The notes: a model not told the origin generated them from the letters alone. Positions 30,317-41,340 are shown, counted from the first letter of the stretch. The stretch is DNA of 64,000 bases from Ottowia sp. SB7-C50 (GCF_033110285.1 NZ_CP136995.1:3162001-3226000), one strand, 5' to 3'. Translations and numbers: made by a program.

Positions 30317-30819
30317 CGCGCCTCCTGCTGCAGCATGTAGACCAGATCGAGTTCCGGGCACGGCTGGCCCAGCTGCGTCAGCGCGGCGGTGATCTGCCCG
30401 CGGTGGTGCGTGCTGTGGTTGAAGACGTGGGTCAGCGTAGCGGCAAAAGGCAGCGTCGCCGGCTGGCCGCGCGTGGTGGTGTAGCGCAGCACATCGTCGA
30501 AGCGCTCGGCCGGCCAGCTTTCGACCAGCGGCTGCCAGCGCGCCGCACCCTGCAACAGGCGCTCGGCGACGCGCGCGCGATCGGGCTCTGCCTCGTCATC
30601 CAGCGCCAGCCTGGGCGAGACGCCTTCGGCGAAGCGGCGGAACCACAGCAGCTGCTCGCCCACCAGCAGGTGGTTGAGCGTGCCGTGGATGCTCTTGAAA
30701 AACAGGCCGATGTCGCGCCGGTAGTCGTCATCGTCCACCGCCGCCACCGCATCCAGCAGGCGTGCCGTGGCCCAGGCGTTGTAGCGGGCCAGGGTGACGA
30801 AATGGCGTGTCGGGTTCAT
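30313..30819 (-). CDS. DinB-family protein
   Basis: 168-aa four-helix protein with three conserved His-type positions (HGTLNHLLVGEQLLW; HVFNHSTHHRGQ), the usual metal-binding pattern of the DinB/YfiT superfamily. Such proteins are often thiol-dependent transferases of unknown substrate. The start MNPTRHFVTLARYNAW fits the family and is 4 bases after the upstream hydrolase gene ends. It is translationally coupled to the secreted hydrolase downstream. Confidence 0.88.
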   Translation of the reverse strand: MNPTRHFVTLARYNAWATARLLDAVAAVDDDDYRRDIGLFFKSIHGTLNHLLVGEQLLWFRRFAEGVSPRLALDDEAEPDRARVAERLLQGAARWQPLVESWPAERFDDVLRYTTTRGQPATLPFAATLTHVFNHSTHHRGQITAALTQLGQPCPELDLVYMLQQEAR

Positions 30820-30823
30820 GGCG

Positions 30824-31705
30824 TCAATGGCCTTGGGCGCCCAGCACCCGGGCCAGAAAGCGCTCCAGTTCGGCCAGCGCCTGCGCACGCGCCGCGGGGT
30901 CGCCACCCTGGTGCACGCCGGCACGGTTGACGCCGTTGGGCACGTCGGCCCGAAAGCGCACCGGCGCCGTGCTGTCGAAGCCGTGGTAGGCGCCTTCGTA
31001 GGCGCGCAGCGTCACATCGGCGTGGCCCCTGGCCTGCTGCGCGGCGACAAAGCGCTGGCACGGCTCGGGGGGCGTCCAGTCGTCGGCGGCGCCCAGTTGC
31101 ACGAGCAGCGGCACCTGCGGCGCCAGCACCGCGTTGCGCTTCACGAACGCGCCGCAGCCGGGGTAGAACACCGCCGCGCCGGCCAGCGCGGGCACGTCGC
31201 CCTGCGCGGGGTCGAGCACGGTGAGCGCGGTGGTGGCGCCGTTCGACCAGCCCAGCAGCGCCACACGCGAAGCGTCCACCTGCTGCGCCTTCAGCCAGGC
31301 CAGCGCGGCCAGCACGTCCTGGCGGCGCGTGGACACGCCGATCTGCCGGTCGCCATAACGCGTGCCGCACTGGCTGCCCAAGCCGCGTGAGCCAAAGCTG
31401 TCGGGCATCAGCACCTGGTAGCCGCGCTGGCCCAGCCACCGCACATAGTCGCGGTCGCGTGCCGACAGCCGCCCCTGGGGGTTGTGCAGGCCGCCGCAAC
31501 CGTGCAGCGCCAGCACCACGGGCTGCGCAGCGCCAGATCCATTCGTGGCGGGAAACCAGTGCGCCCGGAGCGCCAGGCCATCCGGCCCCGGTAGCACGAC
31601 GTCGGCCGCGTGCGCGGTCAGCGCGCCGGCGGCCAGCAGCGCGGCCGCGCCCCCGCGCAACACGCGGGCGCACGCCAGGCGCAGTCGGGCCAGCACCGCT
31701 GTCAC
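30824..31705 (-). CDS. Secreted dienelactone-hydrolase-like alpha/beta hydrolase
   Basis: 293 aa with an N-terminal signal (GGAAALLAAGALTAHAAD). Motifs include VVLALHGCGGLHN, nucleophile elbow LLGWSNGAT, and the late AYEGAYHGFD histidine. The shape matches dienelactone-hydrolase-type enzymes, here exported. It starts one base after the mccB stop, so it is cotranscribed with mccB; substrate unknown. Confidence 0.85.
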   Translation of the reverse strand: MTAVLARLRLACARVLRGGAAALLAAGALTAHAADVVLPGPDGLALRAHWFPATNGSGAAQPVVLALHGCGGLHNPQGRLSARDRDYVRWLGQRGYQVLMPDSFGSRGLGSQCGTRYGDRQIGVSTRRQDVLAALAWLKAQQVDASRVALLGWSNGATTALTVLDPAQGDVPALAGAAVFYPGCGAFVKRNAVLAPQVPLLVQLGAADDWTPPEPCQRFVAAQQARGHADVTLRAYEGAYHGFDSTAPVRFRADVPNGVNRAGVHQGGDPAARAQALAELERFLARVLGAQGH

Positions 31706-31706
31706 C

Positions 31707-33329
31707 TCACATCCGGAACACGCCGAACTTCACGTCCGGCACCGGCGCGTTCTGCGCCGCCGACAGGCCCAGCGCCAGCACGCGGCGCGTGTCGGCGGGG
31801 TCGATCACGCCGTCGTCCCACAGGCGGGCGGTGGCGTAGTAGGGGTGGCCCTGCACTTCGTACTGCTGGCGGATGGGTGCCTTGAAGGCTTCTTCCTCGT
31901 CGGCAGACCACTGGCCGCCCTTGGACTCGATGCCGTCGCGCCGCACCGTGGCCAGCACGCTGGCCGCCTGCTCGCCGCCCATCACGCTGATGCGCGCGTT
32001 GGGCCACATCCACAGGAAGCGCGGCGAATACGCGCGGCCGCACATGCCGTAGTTGCCGGCGCCGAAGCTGCCGCCAATGATGATGGTGAACTTGGGCACG
32101 TTGGCGGTGGCCACGGCCGTCACCATCTTGGCGCCGTCGCGGGCGATGCCTTCGTTCTCGTACTTGCGGCCGACCATGAAGCCGGTGATGTTCTGCAGGA
32201 AGACGAGCGGAATCTTGCGCTGGCAGCACAGTTCGATGAAGTGCGCGCCCTTGCGCGCGGACTCGGCAAACAGGATGCCGTTGTTGGCGATGATGCCGAC
32301 GGGCATGCCTTCGATGTGCGCGAAGCCGCACACCAGCGTGGTGCCGTAGCGCGACTTGAATTCGTGCATCTCGGAGTTGTCGACAATGCGGGCGATGATC
32401 TCGCGCACGTCGAAGGGCTTGCGCGTGTCGGTGGGGATCACGCCGTACAGCTCGTCTGCTGCATATTTAGGAGCTGCCGGCGCTTGGAGGGCGCCGGCAT
32501 AGGCCTTTTTGGCATTGAGCCGCGCGACGGCTTCACGCGCCAGCGCCAGCGCGTGCATGTCGTTCTGCGCCAGGTGGTCGGCCACGCCCGACAGGCGCGT
32601 GTGCACGTCGCCGCCGCCCAGGTCTTCGGCGCTGACGACCTCGCCCGTGGCGGCCTTCACCAGCGGCGGGCCGCCGAGGAAGATGGTGCCCTGGTTCTTG
32701 ACGATGATGGTTTCGTCACTCATGGCCGGCACGTAGGCGCCGCCGGCCGTGCAGCTGCCCATGACCACCGCGATCTGCGCGATGCCCTTGGCGCTCATGT
32801 TGGCCTGGTTGAAGAAGATACGGCCAAAGTGGTCGCGGTCGGGGAACACGTCGTCCTGGTTGGGCAGGTTGGCGCCGCCCGAATCGACCAGGTAGATGCA
32901 GGGCAGGCGGTTGGCTTCAGCGATTTCCTGCGCGCGCAGGTGCTTCTTGACGGTGAGCGGGTAGTAGGTGCCGCCCTTCACCGTGGCGTCGTTGCACACG
33001 ATCATGCAGTCGACGCCCGACACGCGCCCGATGCCGGTGATGACGCCGGCGGCGGGCGCGGCGTCGTTGCCGTCCTTTTCCTTGTACATGCCCAATGCGG
33101 CGAGCGGCGCCACTTCGAGAAAGGGCGTGCCGGGGTCGAGCAGCATCTGCACGCGCACGCGCGGCAGCAGCTTGCCGCGGTCCATGTGCTTCTTGCGCGC
33201 GGCCTCGCCGCCACCCAGGCCGACCTTGTCGACCTGGGCCTTCAGGTCATCGACCAGCGCGCGCATGGCGGCAGCGTTGGCCTGGAAGTCCGCCGAGCGG
33301 GCGTTGAGTTTGGTTTCGATGGTGGGCAT
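31707..33329 (-). CDS. mccB: Methylcrotonyl-CoA carboxylase beta (carboxyltransferase) subunit
   Basis: 540 aa, carboxyltransferase domain pair ([18 protein letters not shown] segment with [47 protein letters not shown]). It transfers CO2 from biotin to methylcrotonyl-CoA. A short insertion around residues 272-290 ([20 protein letters not shown]) is encoded by a dispersed-repeat copy (32458-32512) that keeps the frame. It is upstream of the hydrolase/DinB genes; its alpha subunit is encoded 4.4 kb downstream rather than adjacent. Confidence 0.95.
   Translation of the reverse strand: MPTIETKLNARSADFQANAAAMRALVDDLKAQVDKVGLGGGEAARKKHMDRGKLLPRVRVQMLLDPGTPFLEVAPLAALGMYKEKDGNDAAPAAGVITGIGRVSGVDCMIVCNDATVKGGTYYPLTVKKHLRAQEIAEANRLPCIYLVDSGGANLPNQDDVFPDRDHFGRIFFNQANMSAKGIAQIAVVMGSCTAGGAYVPAMSDETIIVKNQGTIFLGGPPLVKAATGEVVSAEDLGGGDVHTRLSGVADHLAQNDMHALALAREAVARLNAKKAYAGALQAPAAPKYAADELYGVIPTDTRKPFDVREIIARIVDNSEMHEFKSRYGTTLVCGFAHIEGMPVGIIANNGILFAESARKGAHFIELCCQRKIPLVFLQNITGFMVGRKYENEGIARDGAKMVTAVATANVPKFTIIIGGSFGAGNYGMCGRAYSPRFLWMWPNARISVMGGEQAASVLATVRRDGIESKGGQWSADEEEAFKAPIRQQYEVQGHPYYATARLWDDGVIDPADTRRVLALGLSAAQNAPVPDVKFGVFRM
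32458..32512 (+). repeat. Dispersed repeat in frame within mccB
   Basis: The copy runs TATTTAGGAGCTGCCGGCGC through GGCCTTTTTGG. It is in frame with mccB on the opposite strand and replaces a short variable loop. Confidence 0.65.
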
Positions 33330-33352
33330 GGCGTAGTCTCAAAAATTTCAAA

Positions 33353-33465
33353 TACAGGACGCGAAGGACGCAAAGGTTTCGCCAAGGGCGCGAAGGAAAA
33401 CCTTTAAAAATCTGCTGGTTGTTCTTTTTGCGTCCTTGGCGTTCTTTCGCGTTCTTCGCGTCCGG
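33353..33465. repeat. Inverted repeat of the GACGCGAAGGACGCAAAGG family
   Basis: The left arm (GGACGCGAAGGACGCAAAGG) and right arm (TTTTTGCGTCC..TTCGCGTCCGG) are imperfectly inverted across about 110 bases between mccB and the acyl-CoA synthetase gene. It is related to the element at 7623-7721. Confidence 0.75.
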
Positions 33466-33478
33466 TCAAGCTCCAGAT

Positions 33479-35191
33479 TCAGGCGGTCTTGACTTCCTGC
33501 AGCCCCAACTCCTGCTGCATCTGCTCGCGAATCTTGAACTTCTGGATCTTGCCGGTCACCGTCATGGGGAACTCGGTGACGAAGCGCAGGTACTTGGGCA
33601 CCTTGTAGTGCGCGATCTTGCCCTTGCAGAAATCGCGCACCTCGTCTTCGGTGAGCGTGTGGCCGGGCTTGACGACGATCCAGGCGCACAGTTCTTCACC
33701 GAAGCGCTGGTCGGGCACGCCGACCACCTGCACGTCCTGGATCTTGGGGTGGCGGTAGAGAAATTCCTCGATCTCGCGGGGGTAAACGTTCTCGCCGCCG
33801 CGGATCACCATGTCCTTGCTGCGGCCGACGATGTTGACGTAGCCTTCTTCGTCCATGGTGGCCAGGTCGCCCGTGTGCATGAAGCCTTCGGCGTCGATGG
33901 CTTCGCGCGTGCGCGCATCGTCGCCCCAGTAGCCCTGCATCACCGAATAGCCCTTGGTGCACAGCTCGCCGGTGGCGCCGCGCGGCACGGTTTCGCCGGT
34001 TTCGGGGTCGATGATCTTCACCTCCAGGTGCGGCTGCACCAGGCCGACGGTGGACACGCGCTTGTCCAGCGGCGTGGAGGTAGAGCTCTGGCAGCTGACG
34101 GGCGAGGTCTCGGTCATGCCATAGGCAATCGTCACCTCGCCCATGTTCATGTCGCGCTGCACGCGCTTCATCACCTCTATGGGGCACGGGCTGCCGGCCA
34201 TGATGCCGGTGCGCAGGGTGCTGAGGTCGTACTTGGCGAAATCCGGGTGGTCCAGCTCCGCGATGAACATGGTGGGCACGCCGTGCAGGCCGGTGCATTT
34301 TTCCTTCTGGACCGTTTCCAGCACGGTGAGCGGGTCGAACGCATCGTTGGGGTAGACGATGCAGCCGCCGTGCGTCAGTACCGCCAGGTTGCCCAGCACC
34401 ATGCCGAAGCAGTGGTACAGCGGCACGGGAATGCACAGCCGGTCTTCCTGCGTCAGCTTCATGGCTTCGCCGATGAAGAAACCGTTGTTGAGGATGTTGC
34501 GGTGCGTCAGCGTGGCGCCCTTGGGAAAGCCCGTGGTGCCGCTGGTGAACTGGATGTTGATCGGGTCGGTGTTGTGCAGCAGCCGCGCCACCTGGGCCAG
34601 GCGCGCGTCCTGCGGGTCGCCGGTCTTCATCAGGTCGGAAAAGCGCGTGAACCCCGGTTCGTCGGCGCCCTCACCTGCCACGTCGATCCAGATCGCGTGC
34701 TGCAGGTGCGGCAGCGTCTGCGATTCGAGCGGCTCGCCGGGCCGCGCGTGCGCCCATTCGGGCGCCAGCTCGCGCAGCATGCCCAGGTAGTCGCTGGTCT
34801 TGAAGCGCGGCATGACGACCAGCGCCTTGCAGTCGACCTTGTTCAGCGCGTATTCGACCTCGGCCGTGCGGTAGGCCGGGTTGATATTGACCAGCACCAG
34901 CCCGGTCATCGCCGTGGCCAGCTGCATCAGCACCCATTCGGCGTTGTTGTGCGACCAGATGCCGATGCGGTCGCCGGGCTTGAGCCCCAGGCCCAGCAGC
35001 GCGCTGGCCAGGCGGCGGCTTTCCGTCTGCAGCTGGCGGTAGGTGTAGCGGCGCTGCTGGTGCGCCACCACCAGCGCCTCGCGCTCGGGCACCCGCTCGA
35101 CCATGGCGTCGAAAAAGGCGCCCAGCGTCTGTTCGATCAGCGGCGGCGTGGTGGCGCCACGGGCGTGGCTGGCGGCGAGTGCGGTGCTCAT
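33479..35191 (-). CDS. AMP-binding acyl-CoA synthetase
   Basis: 570-aa ANL-superfamily ligase. The P-loop is [16 protein letters not shown], then YGMTETSP, a hinge [16 protein letters not shown], and the C-terminal catalytic lysine in [12 protein letters not shown]. It activates a fatty or branched acid to its CoA ester; the neighbourhood suggests an acid feeding the leucine/isovalerate or acyclic-terpene route (inference). The start at 35191 has GAGGAG about ten bases upstream. It heads the mccB cluster and is divergent from an AraC-type regulator, which may control it. Confidence 0.93.
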   Translation of the reverse strand: MSTALAASHARGATTPPLIEQTLGAFFDAMVERVPEREALVVAHQQRRYTYRQLQTESRRLASALLGLGLKPGDRIGIWSHNNAEWVLMQLATAMTGLVLVNINPAYRTAEVEYALNKVDCKALVVMPRFKTSDYLGMLRELAPEWAHARPGEPLESQTLPHLQHAIWIDVAGEGADEPGFTRFSDLMKTGDPQDARLAQVARLLHNTDPINIQFTSGTTGFPKGATLTHRNILNNGFFIGEAMKLTQEDRLCIPVPLYHCFGMVLGNLAVLTHGGCIVYPNDAFDPLTVLETVQKEKCTGLHGVPTMFIAELDHPDFAKYDLSTLRTGIMAGSPCPIEVMKRVQRDMNMGEVTIAYGMTETSPVSCQSSTSTPLDKRVSTVGLVQPHLEVKIIDPETGETVPRGATGELCTKGYSVMQGYWGDDARTREAIDAEGFMHTGDLATMDEEGYVNIVGRSKDMVIRGGENVYPREIEEFLYRHPKIQDVQVVGVPDQRFGEELCAWIVVKPGHTLTEDEVRDFCKGKIAHYKVPKYLRFVTEFPMTVTGKIQKFKIREQMQQELGLQEVKTA

Positions 35192-35332
35192 CGCGCTTGT
35201 CTCCTCGGGTCTTTGTTCAGGGTGCGCCAGCGGCATCCTACCGCGCGCATCGCAGCGAGCATAGGCGCAAGCCGTGTGCAAGGGGCGACACCCCGGTTGC
35301 AAATTGCGCCACACTGGCCTAGGCTGTCACCC

Positions 35333-36439
35333 ATGCCTGCCCGCACCCTGCCGCGCTCCCCCGCCACCGGCCCTGCCCACACGCCGGGCGCCTTTGTCGG
35401 GGCCATCGTCCACGCCTATGCGCAGCGCGGGCTGGCGCCCGACGGTGCCCTGGCCAAGGCACAAATCAGGCCATACGAGCTGGCCGACCCGCAGCACCGC
35501 GTCACCGCCCAGCAGTTCGAGCGCCTGTGCGCCGCCGCCATGCAGGAGCTGGACGACGAAGCGCCTGGCTGGTTCAGCCGCCGCCTGCCCTGGGGCAGCT
35601 ACGGCATGCTGGCGCGGGCGTCCACCGGCGCGCCGACGCTGGGCGTGGCACTGCGGCGCTGGTGCCGCCACCACGGCCTGCTGACCGACGATGTGAAGCT
35701 GAGCCTGCGCGTGGCCGGCGCCCAGGCGCGCATCGAAATCGCCGAGCACCGCGCCGTGCCCGAACTGCGCGAATTCGCCCTGCTGTCGCTGCTGCGCAAC
35801 CTGCACGGCCTGGCCTGCTGGTGGATCGACGCCCCCATCGCCCTGCACGGCGTGCAGTTTCCGTTTGACGCGCCGCCGCACGCCGACGTCCACGCGCGGC
35901 TGTTTGCCAGCCCGGTGCGCTTTGGCGCGCCGCAGGCGGCGCTGCACTTCGACGCCAGTGTGCTGAACCTGCCGCTGCGCCGCGACGCCGCCGCGCTGGA
36001 CCAGATGCTGCGCCGTGCGCTGCCCATTCTGGTTTGGCCGTACCGGCGCGAAGCCTCGCTGGCGCGCCGGGTGCGTCAGCTGCTGCAAAAACCGCAGGCC
36101 GCGCACACCGCGCAGACGCTGGCCGCGCAACTGGCCTTGTCGCCCCGCACGCTGCACCGCCAGCTGCGCAGCGAAGGCACCACCCTGCAGGCGCTGAAGG
36201 ACGAGGTGCGGCGCGCCCAGGCCGCCGACCTGCTGCTGCGCACGCGCCAGCCGCTGGCGCGCGTGGCGCGCGCGGTGGGCTTCCAGAACGACAAGAGCTT
36301 CATCCGCGCCTTCCGCCACTGGACGGGGCGCACGCCAGAGCAGTTTCGCGCCCCGTCGGGCAAGGCCGCCCGCCCCCACGCCGCCGACGCCGCGCCGCCG
36401 GCCATCCCGCATTCGAGCGATCCGGCCGGCAAGCGCTGA
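35333..36439 (+). CDS. AraC-family transcriptional regulator
   Basis: 368 aa. The N-terminal half is an arabinose-binding-like effector domain (FSRRLPWGSYGMLARAS; WWIDAPIALHGVQFPFDAP). The C-terminal half is a double helix-turn-helix (TLAAQLALSPRTLHRQLRSE; VARAVGFQNDKSFIRAFRHW; GRTPEQFR). The start at 35333 follows a short divergent spacer from the acyl-CoA synthetase gene. It probably regulates the flanking acyl-CoA genes. The frame is open far upstream, but only as antisense of the ligase gene. Confidence 0.9.
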   Translation: MPARTLPRSPATGPAHTPGAFVGAIVHAYAQRGLAPDGALAKAQIRPYELADPQHRVTAQQFERLCAAAMQELDDEAPGWFSRRLPWGSYGMLARASTGAPTLGVALRRWCRHHGLLTDDVKLSLRVAGAQARIEIAEHRAVPELREFALLSLLRNLHGLACWWIDAPIALHGVQFPFDAPPHADVHARLFASPVRFGAPQAALHFDASVLNLPLRRDAAALDQMLRRALPILVWPYRREASLARRVRQLLQKPQAAHTAQTLAAQLALSPRTLHRQLRSEGTTLQALKDEVRRAQAADLLLRTRQPLARVARAVGFQNDKSFIRAFRHWTGRTPEQFRAPSGKAARPHAADAAPPAIPHSSDPAGKR

Positions 36440-36490
36440 GCCCCGCCACACCACCCCCTGCGCGACGGTCGCCTTGCTACAGTGCGCAGC

Positions 36491-37651
36491 ATGAAGCCCG
36501 CCCCCCGCCTCCTTTTCAGCCCCGAGCACGACGCCTTCCGCGAACAGGTGCGGCGCTTCTGCGAACGCGAAATCGCCCCGCACCACGCCGCCTGGGAAGG
36601 CGCCCACGGCGTGCCGCGCGCGGTGTGGCGGCAGGCGGGCGACAACGGGCTGCTGTGCTGCTGGCTGCCCGAACACCTGGGCGGCCCGGGCGCCGACCTG
36701 CTGTTCGACTTCATCGTGGCCGAGGAGCTGGGCCGCATCGGCGCCACCGGGCCGGGTTTTGCGCTGCACTCCGTCATCGTCGCGCCCTATCTGGTGGCGC
36801 ACGGCACGCCGGCGCTGCAGCAGGCGCTGCTGCCCGCCATGGTGCGCGGCGAAAAGATCGCCGCCATCGCCATGACCGAGCCCGGCACCGGCAGCGACGT
36901 GGCCGCCATCCGCACGCAGGCGCGGCACGACGGTGACCACTACGTGCTGAACGGCCAGAAGACCTTCATCACCAACGGCCACAACGCCGACGTCGTGGTG
37001 GTGGCCTGCAAGACCGAGCCCGACAAGGGCGCGCACGGCGTGTCGCTGCTGGTGGTCGAAGAGGGCATGCCCGGCTTCACGCGCGGGCGCAACCTGCGCA
37101 AGATCGGCCAGCACGCGCAGGACACCGCCGAGCTGTTCTTCGACAACGTGCGCGTGCCCGCCACGCACCTGCTGGGCAGCGAAGGCCAGGGCTTCAAGTA
37201 CCTGATGCAGAAGCTGGCGCAGGAGCGCCTGCTGGTCAGCGTGGGCTGCCAGGCGCGCGCCGAAGCCGCCCTGCAGTGGACGGTGGACTACGTGCAGCAG
37301 CGCCACGCCTTCCGCCAGCGCGTGGCCGACTTCCAGAACACCCGCTTCAAGCTGGCCGCCCTGGCCACCGACATCGCTGCCGGCCGCGCCTACTGCGACC
37401 AGCTGATCGCGCGGCACCTGGTGGGCGAACTGGACGCCGTGGGCGCCGCCGCCGGCAAGCTGTGGCACAGCGAGCTGCTGGGCCGCGTCACCGACGAGTG
37501 CCTGCAACTGTTCGGCGGCTATGGCTACATGGCCGAATACCCCATCGCCCGCGCCTACACCGACGCGCGCATCGAGCGCATCTATGCGGGTACGTCGGAG
37601 ATCATGAAAGAAATTGTCGCCCGCGATCTGCTCGACGCTCCCAAATCATGA
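36491..37651 (+). CDS. Acyl-CoA dehydrogenase
   Basis: 386-aa FAD-dependent dehydrogenase (AIAMTEPGTGSDVAAIRT; NGQKTFITNGHNAD; C-terminal GGYGYMAEYPIARAYTDARI and YAGTSEIMKEI). It introduces the alpha-beta double bond in an acyl-CoA; the exact chain is not predictable, and it is not clearly an isovaleryl-CoA dehydrogenase. ATG 36491 is chosen; a GTG three codons earlier is possible. Its stop overlaps the thioesterase start (ATGA). Confidence 0.93.
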   Translation: MKPAPRLLFSPEHDAFREQVRRFCEREIAPHHAAWEGAHGVPRAVWRQAGDNGLLCCWLPEHLGGPGADLLFDFIVAEELGRIGATGPGFALHSVIVAPYLVAHGTPALQQALLPAMVRGEKIAAIAMTEPGTGSDVAAIRTQARHDGDHYVLNGQKTFITNGHNADVVVVACKTEPDKGAHGVSLLVVEEGMPGFTRGRNLRKIGQHAQDTAELFFDNVRVPATHLLGSEGQGFKYLMQKLAQERLLVSVGCQARAEAALQWTVDYVQQRHAFRQRVADFQNTRFKLAALATDIAAGRAYCDQLIARHLVGELDAVGAAAGKLWHSELLGRVTDECLQLFGGYGYMAEYPIARAYTDARIERIYAGTSEIMKEIVARDLLDAPKS

Positions 37652-38118
37652 GCACGCTGCGCTTTGCCAACCCCGACCAGGCGCTGATTCACCGCTTTAT
37701 CGACGGCGGCGCGCGGCCGATCCCGTTCGATGCCAACCCGATGGCGCGCGCGCTGGGTGCCGAGCTGCGCGCGGCCGACCTGCAGGCCGGCCGGGTGGAA
37801 CTGGCCTTCGCGCCCGACCCGCTGTTCATCCAGGGCACCGGCGTGCTGCAGGGCGGGGCGGTGACGGCGATGCTGGACTTCGCCATGGCTTTTGCCACGC
37901 TGGCGCACCTGCCAGTGGGCGCCTCGTGCGCCACCGTGAACCTGAACACCGCCTTCCTGCGCCCCGCGCCGCAGGGCCACTACCTGGCCACCGGCGAAGT
38001 GGAGCGGCGCGGCAGGCAACTGGCCTTCACCCACGCGCGCCTGATGCGCCTGGAAGACCGCGTCGTCGTTGCCACCGCCACGTCGACATTGGCCGTGATG
38101 CTGCCCGAACCGACGTAA
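37648..38118 (+). CDS. PaaI-type hotdog-fold thioesterase
   Basis: 156 aa, hotdog fold with GTGVLQGGAVTAMLDFAMAFA and a closing strand VVVATATSTLAVM. It likely hydrolyses an acyl-CoA. It overlaps the acyl-CoA dehydrogenase stop by four bases, so the pair is translationally coupled. Confidence 0.88.
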   Translation: MSTLRFANPDQALIHRFIDGGARPIPFDANPMARALGAELRAADLQAGRVELAFAPDPLFIQGTGVLQGGAVTAMLDFAMAFATLAHLPVGASCATVNLNTAFLRPAPQGHYLATGEVERRGRQLAFTHARLMRLEDRVVVATATSTLAVMLPEPT

Positions 38119-38369
38119 AAATCGCCCCCAGCGCTTGCTGGACAAGCGCAAGCAGCTCACATTTACATAGCATAAAGTGAGGGGGCAGCCACCACCCTCA
38201 CCCCAGCCCTCTCCCGCCAGCGGGAGAGGGAGCAAGGCCCAGGGCTGCGCAGCAAGCCCACCCGAAGGCCGCGAAGCAGGCCACGCGCGAACGCCGCGGA
38301 GCGGGCTTGGCCCGACCGCTGGCGTTGTCCCCCTCAGGGGGAAGGCGCGTCAGCGCCACAGGGGGGAAC
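38119..38369. repeat. Repeat-filled convergent intergenic region
   Basis: Between convergent genes lie three repeat types: a GCGCTTG-family copy (38117-38171), a CCCTCTCCCGCC..GGGAGAGGG palindrome (38196-38240), and a GTCCCCCTCAGGGGGAAGGCGCGTCAGCGCC unit (38325-38370) that recurs near 42560 and 56870. No gene is seen; the palindromes may terminate both transcripts. Confidence 0.75.
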
Positions 38370-41061
38370 CTATAACGGGTGGGTCACCAACCGGAAGTCC
38401 GGATCGTCCGGATACGCCTTCACCTCGAAGCCCAGGCTGCGCATCAGCTTGAGCATGCCGTTGTTCTGCGTCAGCACCAGGCCGATGATTTCCTGCAGGC
38501 CTTTTTCGCGCGCCACGTCCATGATGCTGAGCATCAGGCGCGTGCCCAGGCCCTGGCCGCCGTAGGCGTCGTCCACCACCAGCGAGAACTCGCAGCTGTT
38601 CTGGTCGGGGTTGGTGATGTAGCGCGACACGCCGATGATTTTTTCCTTGGTCTGCTTTTCGCCGGTCTCGCTCACGCTTTCTTCCTGCACCACGGCGCAC
38701 AGCGCCATCTCGCGGTCGTAGTCGATCAGCGTGAAGCGCGACAGCATGCCCGGCGGCAGTTCGGCCATGTTGGAGACGAAGCGGAAGTAGCGGCTTTCGG
38801 GCGACAGGCGCTTCATCAGGTCCTGCAGCATCTGCGCGTCGTCGGGGTGGATCGGGCGCACGGTGTATTCGCCGCCGCCGCGCAGCGGCCACAGCTGCTC
38901 GTAGCGCTGCGGGTACGGCAGGATCGACAGGTGGCCATACTTGCCCGCGCGGCCGGGCGAGGTCTGCGCCGCCGGGCCGATGACGATGCGCGCGTCCACG
39001 GCCAGCGCGCCGCGCTCATCCACGATGATGGGGTTGATGTCCATCTCGCGCAGCTGCGGCAGCTCGCACACCATTTCGGACACGCGCAGCAGCACCTGCT
39101 CCAGCGCCGCCATGTCGACCGGCGGCGCGCCGCGCCAGGCGCCCAGGGTTTCGTGCACGCGCGACCGCTCAATGAGGCGCCGCGCCAGGAACTGGTTGAG
39201 CGGCGGCAGCTCCATGGCGTGGTCGTTCATCAGCTCGATCATGGTGCCGCCGGCGCCGAAGGCGATCACCGGGCCGAACGGCTCGTCGGTGACCACGCCG
39301 ATGTACAGCTCGCGCCCGCGCGCCTTGCGCGCCATGGCCTGCACCGTCACGCCGTTGATCTGCGCGTCGGGCTGCTTGGCGCGCACGGCCTCCATCATGT
39401 CCTGCCAGATGTCGCGCACGGCGGTGGCGTTCATCACGTTCAGCGCCACGCCGCCGACATCGCTCTTGTGGCTGATGTCGGGCGAATCGATCTTGAGCGC
39501 CACCGGAAAGCCGATCTGCGCCGCGATCATCATGGCCTCGTTGGCGCTGCGCGCCAGCAGCGTCTGCGTCACCGGGATGTGGAAGGCCGACAGCAGCGCC
39601 TTGGATTCCATCTCGGTCAGCACCTTGCGGCGCTCGGTCAGCACGCTTTCGATCAGCAGGCGCGCGCCTTCCACGTCGGGCGGCGCGCCGGGCGACAGCG
39701 GCGGCGGCGTCTGCTGCAGCAGCTGCTGGTTCTGATAGAAGCTGGCGATGTTGCCGAACGCGCCCACCGCCGCCTCGGGCGTGCGGAAGCTGGGAATCGT
39801 CGCGTCGGCCAGCACGTGGCGCGCCGCGCCGACCGACGAATCGCCCATCCAGCAGGCCACCAGCGGCTTGCTCATGTGCGGGCGCACCTGCTCCAGCTGG
39901 CGCGCCACGGCTTCGGCGTCGCCGCCGAACTTGGGCGAATAGATGACCAGCACGCCGTCGACCGATCGGTCCTTGGCGGCCACGTCGAGCGCGGCGCGGT
40001 AGTGTTCGGCGGTGGCGTCCTCGCTCAGGTCCACCAGGTCGCCCAGCGACGCGGACTTGGGCAGCAGCGGGGCCAGCGCGCGCTGGCTTTCTTCGCTGAG
40101 CGCGCCCAGCTGCAGGCCCAGCTCGTTCACATAGTCGGCCGCCAGCACGCCGGGGCCGCCGCCGTTGGTGATGATGCCCAGCCGCCGCCCCACCGGGCGG
40201 TAGCGCGAGGCCAGGCACTTGGCGGCCGAAAACAGTTCGACAAACGAGCGCACGCGCACCGCGCCGGCGCGGCGCAGCACGGCGTCGAACACCTCGTCGC
40301 TGCCCACGATGGCGCCCGAATGCGTCTGGGCGGCCACGTTGCCGTCCTGCCGGCGGCCGGCCTTCAGCACCACCACCGGCTTGCTGTTGGCGGCCGCGCG
40401 CAACGCGCTGGTAAAGCGCCGAGCGTTGGCAATGCCTTCCATGTAGACCACGATGCCCTGCGTGTGGCGGTCATTGGCCAGGTAGTCCAGCACACCGGCC
40501 AGCCCCACCTGCGTGTGCGGCCCCAGCGCGATGACGGTGGAAAAGCCGACGCGGTTCTGCTGCGCCCAGTCCAGGATCGAGGCCGTCAGCGCGCCCGACT
40601 GCGACACCAGCGCCAGTTGACCCTGGGAGGCCAGTTCGCCGGCCGAGCTGGCGTTCAGCTGCAGCATGGGGCGCTGGAAGCCCTGGCTGTTGGGCCCCAG
40701 CAGCCACATGCCGTGGCGCTTGGCCACGCGGTGCATTTCCTGCGCGCGCGCCAGGTCGATGCCGCTGGACAGCACCAGCGCGGCGCGCACCTTGATGCGG
40801 CCGGCCAGTTCCAGCGCGGGCAGGATTTCGTCGTCGGCCAGCGCGATGATGGCCAGGTCGGCGCGCGCCTGCGCCAGGTCGCCCAGCGTGCCGGTGGTGT
40901 GGATGTCGAGCGGCAGCACCTGGCCCTTGAAGGGCTGCTCCTGCATGTGCGCCAGTAGGGCGCGCGCCTGCGGCGTCTGGCGTTCGGGCTGGCCCTGCGG
41001 GCCGGTGAACAGCACGATGGACTTGGGCTCGAACAGGGGGGGTCAGGTAATGCTGGTCCAT
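38370..41061 (-). CDS. CoA ligase (ADP-forming) / ATP-grasp / GNAT fusion, Pat-like, with apparent frameshift near start
   Basis: About 896 aa once one base is removed. Order: CoA-binding domain, succinyl-CoA-ligase-like flavodoxin domain, ATP-grasp (IGFPVALKIDSPDISHKSDVGGV), and C-terminal GNAT acetyltransferase (VVDDAYGGQGLGTRLMLSIM). Such proteins (Pat/YfiQ) acetylate lysines, notably in acetyl-CoA synthetase. The natural start MDQHYLTP at 41061 and the rest (VLFTGPQGQ...) are in different frames; a seven-G run at 41036-41042 is one base longer than the frame needs. Removing one gives LTPLFEPKSIVLFTG. With that correction the length (2691 bases) is a whole number of codons. Without it, translation would have to start at GTG 41015. 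Confidence 0.9.
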
Positions 41062-41228
41062 GAGGCAGTGTGGGCGCCGAGGCGCCGCAAGACAAGGGTT
41101 AACCCGTATTCTGACCGCGATTTCCCTACCGGGAATCGGGTCTTGGCCCTAAAGCCGCGCGATCCGTGCAATTCGACCGGCCTGCGGGCCGGCGGCGATG
41201 CGCCATGGCAACAGCGGCCCCGGTGTCG

Positions 41229-41281
41229 TTTGCTATGGTCAATGTAGCTGACTGCGCTTGTCCGGCCAGCGCTGGCGGCCG
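41229..41281 (+). repeat. Dispersed repeat (TAGCT/GCGCTTG family)
   Basis: CTATGGTCAATGTAGCTGAC through TGCGCTTG..CAGCGCTGGCGGCC lies in the spacer before the CoA-binding-protein gene. Confidence 0.65.
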
Positions 41282-41340
41282 ATTTTGCTGGAAATCGACG
41301 CCCCCTCGCGCACGCCGCCCACGCTGCGTACACTGCGCCC

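Noticed and set aside
33419..35332. Upstream extension of the AraC-type regulator to a 1,006-aa protein.
   Set aside because: The extension is the antisense of the acyl-CoA synthetase gene; the regulator's fold begins at 35333.
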